A stretch of DNA of 64,000 nucleotides. Source: Dyadobacter flavalbus. Its GTDB lineage: Bacteria; Bacteroidota; Bacteroidia; Cytophagales; Spirosomataceae. The translations under genes were made by a program, and so were the position numbers. The DNA is taken from the NCBI RefSeq assembly GCF_006149045.1, contig NZ_VBSN01000073.1:62001-126000 (forward strand), written 5' to 3'. Below the pieces are notes generated by a model that ran no database searches, was not told the origin of the DNA, and was given only the letters and a program-made list of their open reading frames with translations. Shown here one piece after another: positions 1-8,875 of the stretch (positions are counted from its first letter, which is position 1; each line of letters opens with the position of its first letter).

Positions 1-537
1 GACAAAACGTACATGTACCCGAATGAAGTCAGTGCAAGCGGTGCTTTCAAGGTAATTCCTGCTGAGAACAAACTGGTGTGGCATGCGCCGGAAAATGTCG
101 GAACCTATATTTTCGCCGTAATTGCGGACGAATGGCGAAATGGCGTTATTATCTCACAATCCTATCGGGAAGGAATTATTGAAGTTTCGGACAAGCCCGG
201 CCCTGTTGTAGACATTCCGCCTTACGAAGCAGCCGGTACAAACGGCGGCCCGATTACATCCGTTCCAAATCCGGATACTCAGGAAATATCCATGGCCATT
301 GAAGCTTATCCGATTCCTGCCGACAAGTTCATTACTGCCAGAGTTTACAACAAAACGCGTTTTGTCGTCAAATTGCAGCTTGTGGACCTGAACGGCCGTA
401 CACTTCGTCAGATTGATTCCAAAGTTCCTGTTGTTCAATTTGAAGGAGAATTTGACCTTAGCAATCTGGCAAGAGGACTTTATTTAATCCGTGCCGATAA
501 CAATACGGAATCAGTGACCAAGAAAATTGTTCATTAA
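1..537 (+). CDS. C-terminal part of a secreted protein with type IX secretion (Por) sorting domain
   Basis: The reading frame is open from the first base of the window, so the gene begins upstream and only about 178 C-terminal residues are visible. The visible part starts with a beta-rich stretch of Ig/cadherin-like character (VWHAPENVGTYIFAVIADEW), followed by a Pro/Gly-rich linker. The last 75 or so residues form a type A T9SS sorting domain: PIPADKF near its start, then LVDLNGRTLRQ, then GLYLIRADN and a basic end, TKKIVH. Proteins with this tail cross the outer membrane by the type IX system of Bacteroidota and are released or anchored after tail removal. The enzymatic or adhesive role lies in the missing N-terminal part and cannot be inferred. 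A terminator-like hairpin follows about 110 bp downstream. Confidence 0.85.
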   Translation, partial: DKTYMYPNEVSASGAFKVIPAENKLVWHAPENVGTYIFAVIADEWRNGVIISQSYREGIIEVSDKPGPVVDIPPYEAAGTNGGPITSVPNPDTQEISMAIEAYPIPADKFITARVYNKTRFVVKLQLVDLNGRTLRQIDSKVPVVQFEGEFDLSNLARGLYLIRADNNTESVTKKIVH

Positions 538-647
538 TCCGAATTATTTCGGACTGATTCATGGTAACTACATCAAAATAACGTCTTTGGTATAAAGACT
601 GCTCGGATACATTCTGAGACAGCTTTTATCATAGGTTAATTATAATG

Positions 648-686
648 AAGAAAAACGGCTGATCCTGAGATTGGCCGTTTTCTTGT
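648..686 (+). terminator. Probable intrinsic terminator of the T9SS-domain gene
   Basis: AAAACGGC at 652-659 pairs with GCCGTTTT at 74-81 of the same line (674-681). The hairpin is followed by a T-rich stretch (CTTGTTTTC). It lies between the end of the secreted-protein gene and the oppositely oriented hydrolase gene. Confidence 0.5.
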
Positions 687-700
687 TTTCAGAGGCTGTT

Positions 701-735
701 GTTTTTAGCTGTTAGCTTTTAGCTGATGGCTATGT
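701..735. repeat. Intergenic repeat, copy 1 (TTTTAGCTgTTAGCTTTTAG type)
   Basis: This is a short internally repetitive element built on TTTTAGC/TTAGC units. Positions 701-730 match 58901-58930 at 26 of 30 positions. It sits just downstream of a terminator hairpin and upstream of the stop codon of a convergent gene. See findings. Confidence 0.6.
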
Positions 736-771
736 GTGCTGATTTTTTAATTTTAGCCAGAAATACTCCAT

Positions 772-1686
772 TTAATTTCCGAGTTCGCCTGCTCCGCTGG
801 CCATATCGATGGATGTAACCTTGTCCTGAAACATCAGGCTTTTGAGAAGCATTTCCTTGATCATCGATAAGTGCGTGTAAGTGATCATATGGCCGGCGTT
901 GTAGAGGAAAATGTATTGTGCACGTTTGCTTTGAATGTGCTTTTTGGCAAAGTCAATATTCGTCGGATCGGCAATCCAGTCATTTCCGCCCTGAATTACC
1001 GTTGTGGGGACGTGAAGGCTCTGCCAGATGGGAATGAGTTTTTTCAGTTCGTCGGAATGGCTGTATTTTTCCGCAGTAGCCGTATTGAATTCTCCGGGCA
1101 GAAAAAGCTGGATAAATGCATTTTTGCCCCATTTTGAAAACCAGTAAAAACGTTCCTTTTCCGGGTCAATGACGGGAGAAACCATAATGAGCTCTTTCAC
1201 TTTGTCCTGTACCATGGACACCAGCTTGGCGGCAATCGGAGCTCCGTATGACCTGCCGAGCACCGTTACCTTTTCCTTGCTTTTATTAAGGTCAAATACG
1301 GGCAGCAGGGCATTTGCCTGTGTAGCAATGGAAGTTACGTGACGGCGTTTTTTCAATCTGGATTTTCCATATCCTACTCTGTCGACGGAAACGATGTGAA
1401 AATGTTTCTGAAGATCTTCGTCGTCCATCAGATTCATATAACCCCATAAGGAACCCGGTGCGCCGTGAATGAGCAGCAGCATAGGCAGCGTATCGGCGCC
1501 TACACTGGCAATGCAAAGTGAAAGCGTATCATTCTGAATCAGTTGTTCCTTTGGCTTTACTTTTTTCAATGCATAATGTTTTCTCACTTGTTTGGCCGTA
1601 ATCGTATATCTTGAAAAACAGGACGTAAGTGACGCTGATAAGAGCAAGATGACCAGGACAGACCGAAATGATTTAAAACTTAGCAT
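772..1686 (-). CDS. Alpha/beta hydrolase lipoprotein
   Basis: This 304-residue protein has a lipoprotein signal: a basic start, a hydrophobic stretch and the lipobox SLTSC with the lipidated cysteine at position 23, so it is expected to be membrane-anchored. The alpha/beta hydrolase fold is shown by HGAPGS (74-79, oxyanion region), the nucleophile elbow GRSYG (144-148, Ser146), an acid at D236 or D240 (GGNDWIAD) and a late His266 (NAGHM). The triad looks complete, so it is probably active on an ester, lactone or peptide, but the substrate cannot be told. It is monocistronic, convergent with the preceding gene and divergent from cysE. Confidence 0.85.
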   Translation of the reverse strand: MLSFKSFRSVLVILLLSASLTSCFSRYTITAKQVRKHYALKKVKPKEQLIQNDTLSLCIASVGADTLPMLLLIHGAPGSLWGYMNLMDDEDLQKHFHIVSVDRVGYGKSRLKKRRHVTSIATQANALLPVFDLNKSKEKVTVLGRSYGAPIAAKLVSMVQDKVKELIMVSPVIDPEKERFYWFSKWGKNAFIQLFLPGEFNTATAEKYSHSDELKKLIPIWQSLHVPTTVIQGGNDWIADPTNIDFAKKHIQSKRAQYIFLYNAGHMITYTHLSMIKEMLLKSLMFQDKVTSIDMASGAGELGN

Positions 1687-1885
1687 ATAACTTACAAAAT
1701 GTTACTGTATTTTATAACTTCACAGGATATTTGAATATACGGTTTTATCCTGTAAAAAGTAAACGCTGGCTGTCCTTTTTCCAAAGAAGCAGCAATTTTT
1801 AAATTTTTCCGGCTAATTATTTGTTTAGTATAAAAAATCAGTGCCAGATAGCATTGCGACTGCGTAGGTCTAACTTTTATTGTTA

Positions 1886-2716
1886 ATGACAGCCAACCAC
1901 CAAGAATTTCTTCAGCGCCTGAGCAGGCAGAATGAAACTTACATTTACAAATTACCTTCCCGGCAAGATGCAGGAAAATTCATTCAGGATCTGATCAACT
2001 TTTTATTTCCGATCAGTCAGGATTGCCCGAGCTGCCCGAACAAGGATCTGGCTATGAAATATGCAGACTTACGCAATAGTCTGGCCTGTATGCTGCAGCC
2101 TCTGCAGCCTCAGCTGGAACAAAGCAGTGAAGAAATTCTGGATGCCATTTTTTCGCAGATTCCGGATATTTATGAATTGCTTTTGCTGGATGCGCGTTCC
2201 ATTACGGACAACGATCCGGCGTCTGTAAGCATTGAAGAAGTGATTTCGGTTTATCCGGGTTTCATGGCGATTGCCACCTACCGTTTTGCACATTTGTTTG
2301 CCGTTTGTGGTATCCCGCTGCTGCCCAGAATGCTGACAGAATTCGCACATAGCCAGACAGGTATTGACATTCACCCGAATGCAACGATCGGACATTCCTT
2401 TTTCATCGATCACGGAACCGGCGTTGTAATCGGAGAGACAACGCATATCGGCAATAATGTAAAATTATATCAGGGCGTAACGCTCGGTGCCACACACGTA
2501 TCCAAATCGCTCGCTTCCAGCAAACGCCATCCGACTATTGAAGATAATGTGGTGGTTTATGCCAATGCGACCATTCTGGGCGGCGATACGGTTATTGGTC
2601 ACGATTCGGTGATTGGCGGCAATGCCTGGCTTGTAAGAAGCGTACCTCCACATTCCCAGGTTTATCACCAGAGTAAAATAGAGATACGCCAGCAACCGGT
2701 TCCGGCCGCTACATAA
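1886..2716 (+). CDS. cysE: Serine O-acetyltransferase
   Basis: Makes O-acetylserine from serine and acetyl-CoA, the committed step of cysteine synthesis. The 276-residue protein has an N-terminal helical domain and a C-terminal left-handed beta-helix of hexapeptide repeats ([39 protein letters not shown], near residues 170-215). The catalytic-loop DHGTG and the later [14 protein letters not shown] rungs fit the SAT family. The N-terminal half is longer than in minimal CysE proteins, as in other Bacteroidota enzymes. I chose ATG at 1886; a TTG two codons upstream is in frame but less likely. The last 8 bp overlap the end of the convergent TetR gene, with no terminator between them. Confidence 0.92.
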   Translation: MTANHQEFLQRLSRQNETYIYKLPSRQDAGKFIQDLINFLFPISQDCPSCPNKDLAMKYADLRNSLACMLQPLQPQLEQSSEEILDAIFSQIPDIYELLLLDARSITDNDPASVSIEEVISVYPGFMAIATYRFAHLFAVCGIPLLPRMLTEFAHSQTGIDIHPNATIGHSFFIDHGTGVVIGETTHIGNNVKLYQGVTLGATHVSKSLASSKRHPTIEDNVVVYANATILGGDTVIGHDSVIGGNAWLVRSVPPHSQVYHQSKIEIRQQPVPAAT

Positions 2717-3302
2717 TGCTTCGGATAAACCTGCGGATGCCTTCCATGTAAACCGGCTCGGCTTGTGGAAATGCGTACCTCGGCTGGGTTGTCATGGTAA
2801 TACTGATAAAACCATAGGTGAGGCACCACCATTCATAATAGGTTTTGGTAACGTGCTCACCCGATTTTGGCCGCAGGCTGGCGATCATTTCCCAGACCGG
2901 ATTTCCTTTGATGCTCATGGCTTCGGAATATACATTTTTGGAATCGCAGTAAGCACCTTCCAGATTGAACATCACCTGAAAAACTTCAGGGTTTTCAACT
3001 GCAAAATTCCATATGCGCTGCGCTACTTCAACGAGCTGCTTCTGCGGATTGCTGAAATGGGTTTTTATTTTTACAAACTCGGATTGAAGAAAATTAAACC
3101 CCTCCATTCGTATTTCTTCCAGAAGCTTGTCTTTACTGTCAAAGTATTCATACAAAATTGGCGGGCTGTATTCTATCACTTCGGCTATTTTCCGGATTGA
3201 AACCGCAGTCCATCCATCTTCACGGGCGATCACCTTGGCTGTCTTAACGATGTCAGAGCGTACCTGAATTTTAACCCGCTCTCTTCGTTCCACTATTCCC
3301 AT
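2709..3302 (-). CDS. TetR/AcrR family transcriptional regulator
   Basis: The 197-residue protein starts [15 protein letters not shown], with a helix-turn-helix near residues 15-60 ([20 protein letters not shown], then [17 protein letters not shown]), which is the classic TetR_N pattern. The C-terminal part ([23 protein letters not shown] and a Tyr/Trp-rich segment) resembles the WHG-type ligand domain. The start at 3302 is supported by a promoter whose -7 box covers 3345-3352; the longer in-frame start at 3347 lies inside that box. The ligand and targets are unknown. It is convergent with cysE and its promoter region faces the polyphosphate-kinase-like gene's 3' end. Confidence 0.85.
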   Translation of the reverse strand: MGIVERRERVKIQVRSDIVKTAKVIAREDGWTAVSIRKIAEVIEYSPPILYEYFDSKDKLLEEIRMEGFNFLQSEFVKIKTHFSNPQKQLVEVAQRIWNFAVENPEVFQVMFNLEGAYCDSKNVYSEAMSIKGNPVWEMIASLRPKSGEHVTKTYYEWWCLTYGFISITMTTQPRYAFPQAEPVYMEGIRRFIRSIM

Positions 3303-3344
3303 GCTATAACGTTTCTTTATGATTGAGTAAGAATGAAATGCATT

Positions 3345-3375
3345 CAAATATAAACATATACTCCTTATTGCTCAA
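3345..3375 (-). promoter_or_regulatory. Bacteroidota-type promoter of the TetR gene
   Basis: On the minus strand, TTG (3375-3373) is followed after 20 nt by TATATTTG (3352-3345), matching TTG-N17-23-TAnnTTTG. The expected transcription start is near 3338, about 35 nt before the ATG at 3302. Confidence 0.65.
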
Positions 3376-3501
3376 GGACATTTTCAGTAACCGACGTCAA
3401 AGCATTATTTTCATAACGCCGCCTGCCAATAAGACGCACGTAATAAATCTAACAGTAAAAAATTTAATTTCACTGAAAATGTACGATGAAAAATGGAACA
3501 A

Positions 3502-5598
3502 TTATTCTGTTTTTTTTACCGGGCCGCTTTTTTCCAGCTTTTCTACAAGGCGGTAATTTGCATCCTGGGCACGCACTTTCACACGTGCATCATCGGGCAA
3601 TTTGAGGTTGTTCTGATAAAGGTCAAGCCGTACGGACTTCTGATTGTCGTTGACGTAGTTCCTCAAAACAGTGCGCATCTGGCTTTTCAGGCTTTCATCC
3701 AGAACGGGAAAACAGATGTCGATGCGGCGGTGCAGGTTGCGGTGGGTCCAGTCGCAGGAAGAAAGGTATATTTCATCGTTGCCGCGATTGGCAAAATGAA
3801 AAATCCTTGTATTCTCGATATAACGGTCCACATGCCGGCTTACGATGATATTATCGCTGATGGAAGGAAGTCCGGAAATCAGGCTGCAGCTTTCGCTTAC
3901 AATGATCTGAACGGGAACACCCGCCTTTCCGGCCTGATATAATTTATCAATCAGCGTATGATCCTGAAGCTGATTGATTTTAATGGTTATAAAGGATTTA
4001 AGCCCGGCATTGCAGCTTGCAATTTCACGATCAATGAGGTTAATGATTCTTTGCTGTAATGTAAACTGGGTTACAAATAAATAATTGAAGGGCAAATATT
4101 TGTACTTTTTAGGCTCGTCCTGCGTGGACAGATATCCGAAAAGCAGTTCCAGTTCATTGGTCAGTTCACGGTTGCTTGTCAGCAGCGTATGATCCACAAT
4201 TTCGCGGCTTGTCATTCTGTAAAAGCCGCCGGTTCCAAGCAATGCATAACGCTCCCAGCCTTTCTGTACTTTCCTTTTGACCAGCGCCATTTTCGCATGG
4301 ACTTTCAATCCCGGAATGCTGATAATGATCTTGATACCGGCATCACGCATCTTTTTTGACCAGTGCATGTTTTCCTGAATATCCAGTTTGCTGTTGAGCT
4401 CAATGTAAGTGGTGACGCGCTTGCCGTTTCTGGATGCGCTGATCAGTGAGTTCAGGATAAAGGAATTGGAGCTGATTTTGTATAGCGAAACATGAATTTC
4501 CTTAACATGAGGATCAATGGCTGCCTCATTAAAAAACCGGATAACCGGCTCATAGGAATGATACGGCAAATGCAGCAGATGATCCGATTTCTGGAGCGAT
4601 TCAAAAACAGATCCCGTTTCGTCCAGTTCAGGATTACGGATCGGTTTTTGATAAGGATAATCAAGGCGCTTCGAAATTGCAGGAAAAGAAACAAGTTCCT
4701 GCATGTAAATATAATGTCCGCGCTCATGAAACTCGTTCATCGGAACGGCAGCCTTCCGCATCAGATATTCACGCATGTAAAGCGGCATGCCCGATTCGTA
4801 ATAATAATGGGAAGGCAGTACAAAGTTGCGTTTTTCAAGCTGTTTCAGAATGCGCTGCGCAATCGGTGCCGGATATTCATCTTCAATCGTCAGTTCGGTA
4901 TCTCTTTCCACACGCAAAGCATAACTTTCCAGAATCTCGTATCCCGGAAACAGCAACGGCAGATTTTCCCGGATAATATCTTCCAGAAAAGCAATATGCC
5001 GTTTTCCGTCCAGCTCGGGCAGTTCAATAAAGCGTCCGAACGGTTCAGAAGGCACGTTCACTGCTGCATACCAGTCTTCCTCCGAATCACCGCCGGGCTG
5101 CATTCTGACAATCAGGTACAATTGCCGGGAATCAAACAACTGCAACTTCGAATTTCGCCTCCCGTCCAGAAAAACGGGCTGAAGATACCTGAACAGTTTA
5201 TTTACAAAAAACCTGCGGAGAAAAGGCCGGTGTTCATCTGCAAATGCCTCGCGGTAATACCAGTGGATTCCCTGTTCCTGCAATGCAGGCAGTATTCTGT
5301 TTACCAGAATAAGGTTGAATTCACGAAGCTGGTTTTCAACGGTCTCGTATACATGTTCCAGCAGCGAATCCGGAAAGATATTGAGCTTGGAACGGATATC
5401 ATTGCTTACTTCGCCCATGGCGAGCAAACCCGGAATGCGTGCACGGAAAAACTCTTTGGTTTCATATGCATACAATCCAAGAAAGCGCAGGCGTTCCCTA
5501 ACCGGTACGGTATCATCATCGGCTTCCAGCAATAATCTGTAATTATTCGAAAGCCAGCTCAGATTTGTATCGAAGTAAGGATAAGCAACATCTATCAT
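3502..5598 (-). CDS. Divergent polyphosphate kinase 1 (PPK1)-like protein
   Basis: This 698-residue protein has the usual PPK1 length and order: an N domain starting YFDTNLSWLSNNYRLLLEAD, a head domain, and two phospholipase-D-like C domains. PPK1 makes polyphosphate from ATP through a phosphohistidine. The first catalytic histidine is present (GLKVHAKMAL, His434 from this start). However, the second conserved histidine motif (HSR in E. coli, His592) reads ENTR here (Asn596). The two Mg-polyP-binding arginines appear as lysines (SLYK, Lys374; NSKLD, Lys404), and the N-terminal NLDEFF motif reads ETKEFF. It may be a low-activity or repurposed paralogue. ATG at 5598 was chosen because family similarity begins just after it; an upstream start at 5685 is also in frame. 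Confidence 0.82.
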   Translation of the reverse strand: MIDVAYPYFDTNLSWLSNNYRLLLEADDDTVPVRERLRFLGLYAYETKEFFRARIPGLLAMGEVSNDIRSKLNIFPDSLLEHVYETVENQLREFNLILVNRILPALQEQGIHWYYREAFADEHRPFLRRFFVNKLFRYLQPVFLDGRRNSKLQLFDSRQLYLIVRMQPGGDSEEDWYAAVNVPSEPFGRFIELPELDGKRHIAFLEDIIRENLPLLFPGYEILESYALRVERDTELTIEDEYPAPIAQRILKQLEKRNFVLPSHYYYESGMPLYMREYLMRKAAVPMNEFHERGHYIYMQELVSFPAISKRLDYPYQKPIRNPELDETGSVFESLQKSDHLLHLPYHSYEPVIRFFNEAAIDPHVKEIHVSLYKISSNSFILNSLISASRNGKRVTTYIELNSKLDIQENMHWSKKMRDAGIKIIISIPGLKVHAKMALVKRKVQKGWERYALLGTGGFYRMTSREIVDHTLLTSNRELTNELELLFGYLSTQDEPKKYKYLPFNYLFVTQFTLQQRIINLIDREIASCNAGLKSFITIKINQLQDHTLIDKLYQAGKAGVPVQIIVSESCSLISGLPSISDNIIVSRHVDRYIENTRIFHFANRGNDEIYLSSCDWTHRNLHRRIDICFPVLDESLKSQMRTVLRNYVNDNQKSVRLDLYQNNLKLPDDARVKVRAQDANYRLVEKLEKSGPVKKTE

Positions 5599-5659
5599 TG
5601 AGTAAGGTGAAAAGATTCCAATTGTGCTACAATATAAATACATTTGGCGGGTAAGGATA

Positions 5660-5667
5660 TAACTTTG
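5660..5667 (+). promoter_or_regulatory. Candidate -7 box for the aldo/keto reductase gene
   Basis: TAACTTTG matches TAnnTTTG and lies 72 bp upstream of the ATG. A TTG exists upstream, but the spacer is only 13 nt, so the -33 part is unconvincing. Confidence 0.35.
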
Positions 5668-5739
5668 CGTGACAAAAATTAACAATGCACAGTCCCGAGC
5701 AGACGTTGTATCCTATTTTAAAAACATAATTTTATTACT

Positions 5740-6762
5740 ATGCGCTATCAATTATTGGGCAGATCCGGATTGCGTGTTTCAGAAGTTTGCCTCGGAACAA
5801 TGACTTTTGGAACCGAGTGGGGATGGGGAGCAGACAAACATGAAAGTTTTAAAATATTCGAAACCTTTGCGAGTGCAGGCGGGAATTTTATTGACACTGC
5901 AAACCGGTATACAGAAGGTTCATCTGAAAAATACGTTGGTGAATTTATTGAAAGTGACCGTGATCACTGGGTGCTTGCGACAAAGTTTACGCTGAAAGAC
6001 CGGAACAATGACCTGAACTTTGCCGGCAATCACCGCAAGAACCTGATGCGTTCCGTTTTGTCCAGCCTTAAAAGACTTAATACAGAATACATTGATCTGC
6101 TTTGGGTTCACTTGTGGGATAATACAACGCCCGTTGAAGAAGTAATGAGAGGACTTGACGATCTCGTTTCACGCGGACTTGTTCATTATGTAGGAATTTC
6201 CGATACGCCCGCATGGATCGTTTCACAAGCCAATACGATTGCCGATTTTCGGGGCTGGAATGCTTTTGCCGCAATCCAGTTTGAATATTCACTTCTGCAG
6301 AGAACGCCCGAAAGGGACCTTATCCCGATGGCCAAAGCGCTTGACCTTGCCGTAACGCCTTGGGGAACAATCGGCGGCGGCGCTTTGACCGGAAAATATT
6401 TGCGGGGCGAAGCCGGGCGCGTTCCGGACGACAGCACAAGGCGTAACGAGCACAGCAGCATGATTGCAAAGGCCGTTGTGGAAGTCGCAAATGAACTGGG
6501 TGTCACGCCTGCGCAGGTTGCCATCAACTGGACGCGTCACCGCAATCAGGTGATGATCCCGATTATAGGCGCTTCCAGGGAAAAACAACTGCTGGATTCA
6601 TTGGGCTGTCTGAATTTCACCATTCCCGATACTATGATTCAGCGGTTAAATGAAGTCAGTAAAATAGAACTCGGGTTTCCGCACGAATTCCTCAAATCGG
6701 ACGGGGTTAAGGAAGAAGCTTTTGGCGGATTGTTTGAAAAACTGGATAACCATCGCGGTTAA
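5740..6762 (+). CDS. Aldo/keto reductase
   Basis: This 340-residue NADPH-dependent (alpha/beta)8-barrel oxidoreductase is probably cytoplasmic. It starts MRYQLLGRSGLRVSEVCLGTMTFG, typical of the YajO/Tas-like branch. The catalytic tetrad is visible: Asp52 and Tyr57 (FIDTANRYTEGSSE), Lys82 (LATKFTL) and His124 (LWVHLWD). The nucleotide-binding end is IPIIGASREKQLLDSL near 275-290. The substrate is not predictable. It is divergent from the PPK1-like gene and convergent with pyrE, with a long inverted repeat in between. Confidence 0.9.
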   Translation: MRYQLLGRSGLRVSEVCLGTMTFGTEWGWGADKHESFKIFETFASAGGNFIDTANRYTEGSSEKYVGEFIESDRDHWVLATKFTLKDRNNDLNFAGNHRKNLMRSVLSSLKRLNTEYIDLLWVHLWDNTTPVEEVMRGLDDLVSRGLVHYVGISDTPAWIVSQANTIADFRGWNAFAAIQFEYSLLQRTPERDLIPMAKALDLAVTPWGTIGGGALTGKYLRGEAGRVPDDSTRRNEHSSMIAKAVVEVANELGVTPAQVAINWTRHRNQVMIPIIGASREKQLLDSLGCLNFTIPDTMIQRLNEVSKIELGFPHEFLKSDGVKEEAFGGLFEKLDNHRG

Positions 6763-6766
6763 AATT

Positions 6767-6816
6767 CTTCCGGCCTTCAAACCGAAACGGACAGCTATGG
6801 ATTTGAAGGCCGGAAG
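6767..6816. terminator. Inverted repeat between convergent aldo/keto reductase and pyrE genes
   Basis: CTTCCGGCCTTCAAA (6767-6781) is the exact reverse complement of 6802-6816, giving a 15-bp stem with a 20-nt loop. On the minus strand it is followed by AATTTT, so it most likely terminates the pyrE transcript. On the plus strand there is no T run. Confidence 0.55.
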
Positions 6817-6826
6817 GTTACTTTGC

Positions 6827-7468
6827 TTATTTGCCCCATTTCTCGGGCGCCAGCCGCCATGCACTCAGGCTTTCCAGCTGGGTACTGTCGATATAATTGT
6901 GTTCAAGAGCCGTTTCAATCAAGGCATTGTAATTGCTGATGGCATCCAGACGAACATTTTTTCCCTTGAAATTATTTTCCGCTACTTCAAAACCGTAAGT
7001 AAAAATAGCAACCATTCCGGCGACTTCTATGCCGGCTTCCCGCAAAACATCCACGACTTTCAGCGAGCTGCCGCCTGTTGAAATCAGGTCTTCAACGATG
7101 ATAACCGATTGTCCTTTTTCCAGCCTTCCCTCGATCTGATTGCCCATACCGTGTTTTTTCGGCTCCGGACGCACGTAAGCAAACGGAAGTTCCAGTAATT
7201 CTGCCACAAGCGCGCCCTGCGCAATGCCGCCGGTTGCCACTCCTACCACGGCCTGAACGCCCGGATAATTTTCCCTGATTACTTTTGCCAGCACTTTTTT
7301 GATGAAAGTTCTAGTATCCGGAAAGGACAATGCAACTCTGTTGTCGCAATAAATGGGTGAAAGCCATCCCGAACTCCACTGAAACGGGTTTTCAGGTCTT
7401 AATTTAATGGCTTGCGCTTCAAGCAGCAATTCTGCAATTCTTTTACTGGTATCCTGGTTTTCTGGCAT
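6827..7468 (-). CDS. pyrE: Orotate phosphoribosyltransferase
   Basis: Joins orotate to PRPP to form OMP, in pyrimidine synthesis. The 213-residue protein carries the PRPP loop VIIVEDLISTGGSS (about 116-129), the FQWSSGWLSPIYCDNR substrate region near the N-terminus, GVATGGIAQGALVA, and the catalytic lysine loop RPEPKKHGMGNQIEG. Its ATG is 1 bp after the stop of the upstream CorC-type gene, so the two are probably co-transcribed. Confidence 0.95.
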   Translation of the reverse strand: MPENQDTSKRIAELLLEAQAIKLRPENPFQWSSGWLSPIYCDNRVALSFPDTRTFIKKVLAKVIRENYPGVQAVVGVATGGIAQGALVAELLELPFAYVRPEPKKHGMGNQIEGRLEKGQSVIIVEDLISTGGSSLKVVDVLREAGIEVAGMVAIFTYGFEVAENNFKGKNVRLDAISNYNALIETALEHNYIDSTQLESLSAWRLAPEKWGK

Positions 7469-7469
7469 T

Positions 7470-8819
7470 TTAGTCTTCGGATTCTTCTTGAATATTGTGG
7501 TTAATCAGTAATAACTTGTCAATACGGCTTCTGTCCATATCCAGGACTTCAAATTCAAAATACTTCCATTTGAATTTTTCGCCGGTCTTCGGGATATTTT
7601 CCAGTATATGCAGTACAAAGCCGCCCAGCGTGTTGAAACCTACAAGTTCGCGTCTTTCCGTATCCGTCATATTGATACTGAAGTACTGAAGGAAATTATC
7701 AAACGGAAGCTGGGCATCAATCAGGTAACTTCCGTCTTCCCGCTTGATGATTTCTGTGGCCTCTTCCATATCTTCGGAAATATCGCCGACGAGCGCATCC
7801 ATGATATCGTGCATGGTTAGAACGCCGAGCAGTCCGCCGTACTCATCCACAATGATGCCGAAATATACGCGCTGTTCCTTAAACTTTTCAAGCGCCTGAT
7901 ATGCCCGGTTGCTTTCCGGCAAATAGACGGGATCTTTGACAATCGCGTTCAGATTAGCCATTTGTGCTTCCATATCCGTCGCAATCAGGTCTTTCACATA
8001 CACAAGCCCGACAACATTGTCAACAGTGTCCCGGCAGACCGGATAAATGGAATGCCGCGATTCAAATATCTTGGCCTTGTTTTCCTCCACCGAATCTTCC
8101 AGGTCAAGCCACACAATTTCCTGCCGGTTCGTCATCAGCGAAGTAACTTTTCTGTCGCCGAGCTGAAAAACATTGTGTACGATTTCCTGTTCGATTTCTT
8201 CAAAAACGCCGCCGGAAGTTCCTTCCTGAATAAGGCTTTTGATTTCCTCTTCAGTTACCGAATTCTCGCTGGGCTTGATGTTCAGGATTTTAATGATCAA
8301 GTCACTTGAAAAACTCAGCAAAGCAATAAACGGAGCCGTAATTTTTGAAAGCAGGTTCATAGGCCGCGCCATAAACCTGGAAATCGCTTCCGGATTTGCC
8401 ATTCCGATTCTTTTCGGCACGAGTTCGCCCAGCACGAGTGAAAGGTAAGTAATGATGACCAGCACGGTACCGACCGCCAGCGAGTGGCTGTACGGGTTCA
8501 GAAAAGGGATACCTGCTATAAACTTTTCAAGATTGGAAGTAATATTGTCGCCGCTGTACATACCCGTCAGCAGTCCGATCAGCGTAATTCCGATCTGAAC
8601 GGTTGACAAGAAGCGGTTCGGAGAACTGGCGAGGTTCAATGCGGCCTTTGCACTGGCATCGCCATTTTTCGCAGCAGATTCAAGACGGGATTTTCGGGAT
8701 GAAACAAGTGCAATCTCGGACATGGAAAAAACACCATTGAGAAGCACTAAAAGCAGAATGATCAGGAGTTCCAAGAACTGTATATTTGTTACCAGTACAA
8801 ATTTATCAATAATAATCAC
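7470..8819 (-). CDS. CNNM/CorC-type membrane protein (DUF21, CBS pair, CorC_HlyC)
   Basis: 449 residues. The N-terminal DUF21 domain has about four membrane segments (LLIILLLVLLNGVFSMSEIAL; a second near 70-85; LAVGTVLVIITYLSLVLGELVPKRI; APFIALLSFSSDLIIKIL). A CBS pair follows (about 215-340), then a C-terminal CorC_HlyC transporter-associated domain ending IEEESED-like. Family members are linked to magnesium or cobalt export and resistance, often annotated as hemolysin-like; the transported ion is not certain. The start is a GTG at 8819; the next methionine would remove the first membrane helix. It is the first gene of a two-gene operon with pyrE. Confidence 0.88.
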   Translation of the reverse strand: MIIIDKFVLVTNIQFLELLIILLLVLLNGVFSMSEIALVSSRKSRLESAAKNGDASAKAALNLASSPNRFLSTVQIGITLIGLLTGMYSGDNITSNLEKFIAGIPFLNPYSHSLAVGTVLVIITYLSLVLGELVPKRIGMANPEAISRFMARPMNLLSKITAPFIALLSFSSDLIIKILNIKPSENSVTEEEIKSLIQEGTSGGVFEEIEQEIVHNVFQLGDRKVTSLMTNRQEIVWLDLEDSVEENKAKIFESRHSIYPVCRDTVDNVVGLVYVKDLIATDMEAQMANLNAIVKDPVYLPESNRAYQALEKFKEQRVYFGIIVDEYGGLLGVLTMHDIMDALVGDISEDMEEATEIIKREDGSYLIDAQLPFDNFLQYFSINMTDTERRELVGFNTLGGFVLHILENIPKTGEKFKWKYFEFEVLDMDRSRIDKLLLINHNIQEESED

Positions 8820-8841
8820 TGTCTAAACTAAACTCTTTACT

Positions 8842-8849
8842 TAATTTTG
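8842..8849 (+). promoter_or_regulatory. Candidate -7 box for the first Nudix gene
   Basis: TAATTTTG fits TAnnTTTG and ends 26 bp before the ATG at 8876. No TTG is found at the right distance upstream. Confidence 0.4.
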
Positions 8850-8875
8850 GCATCCTATCACGTACCATTTGAAAA

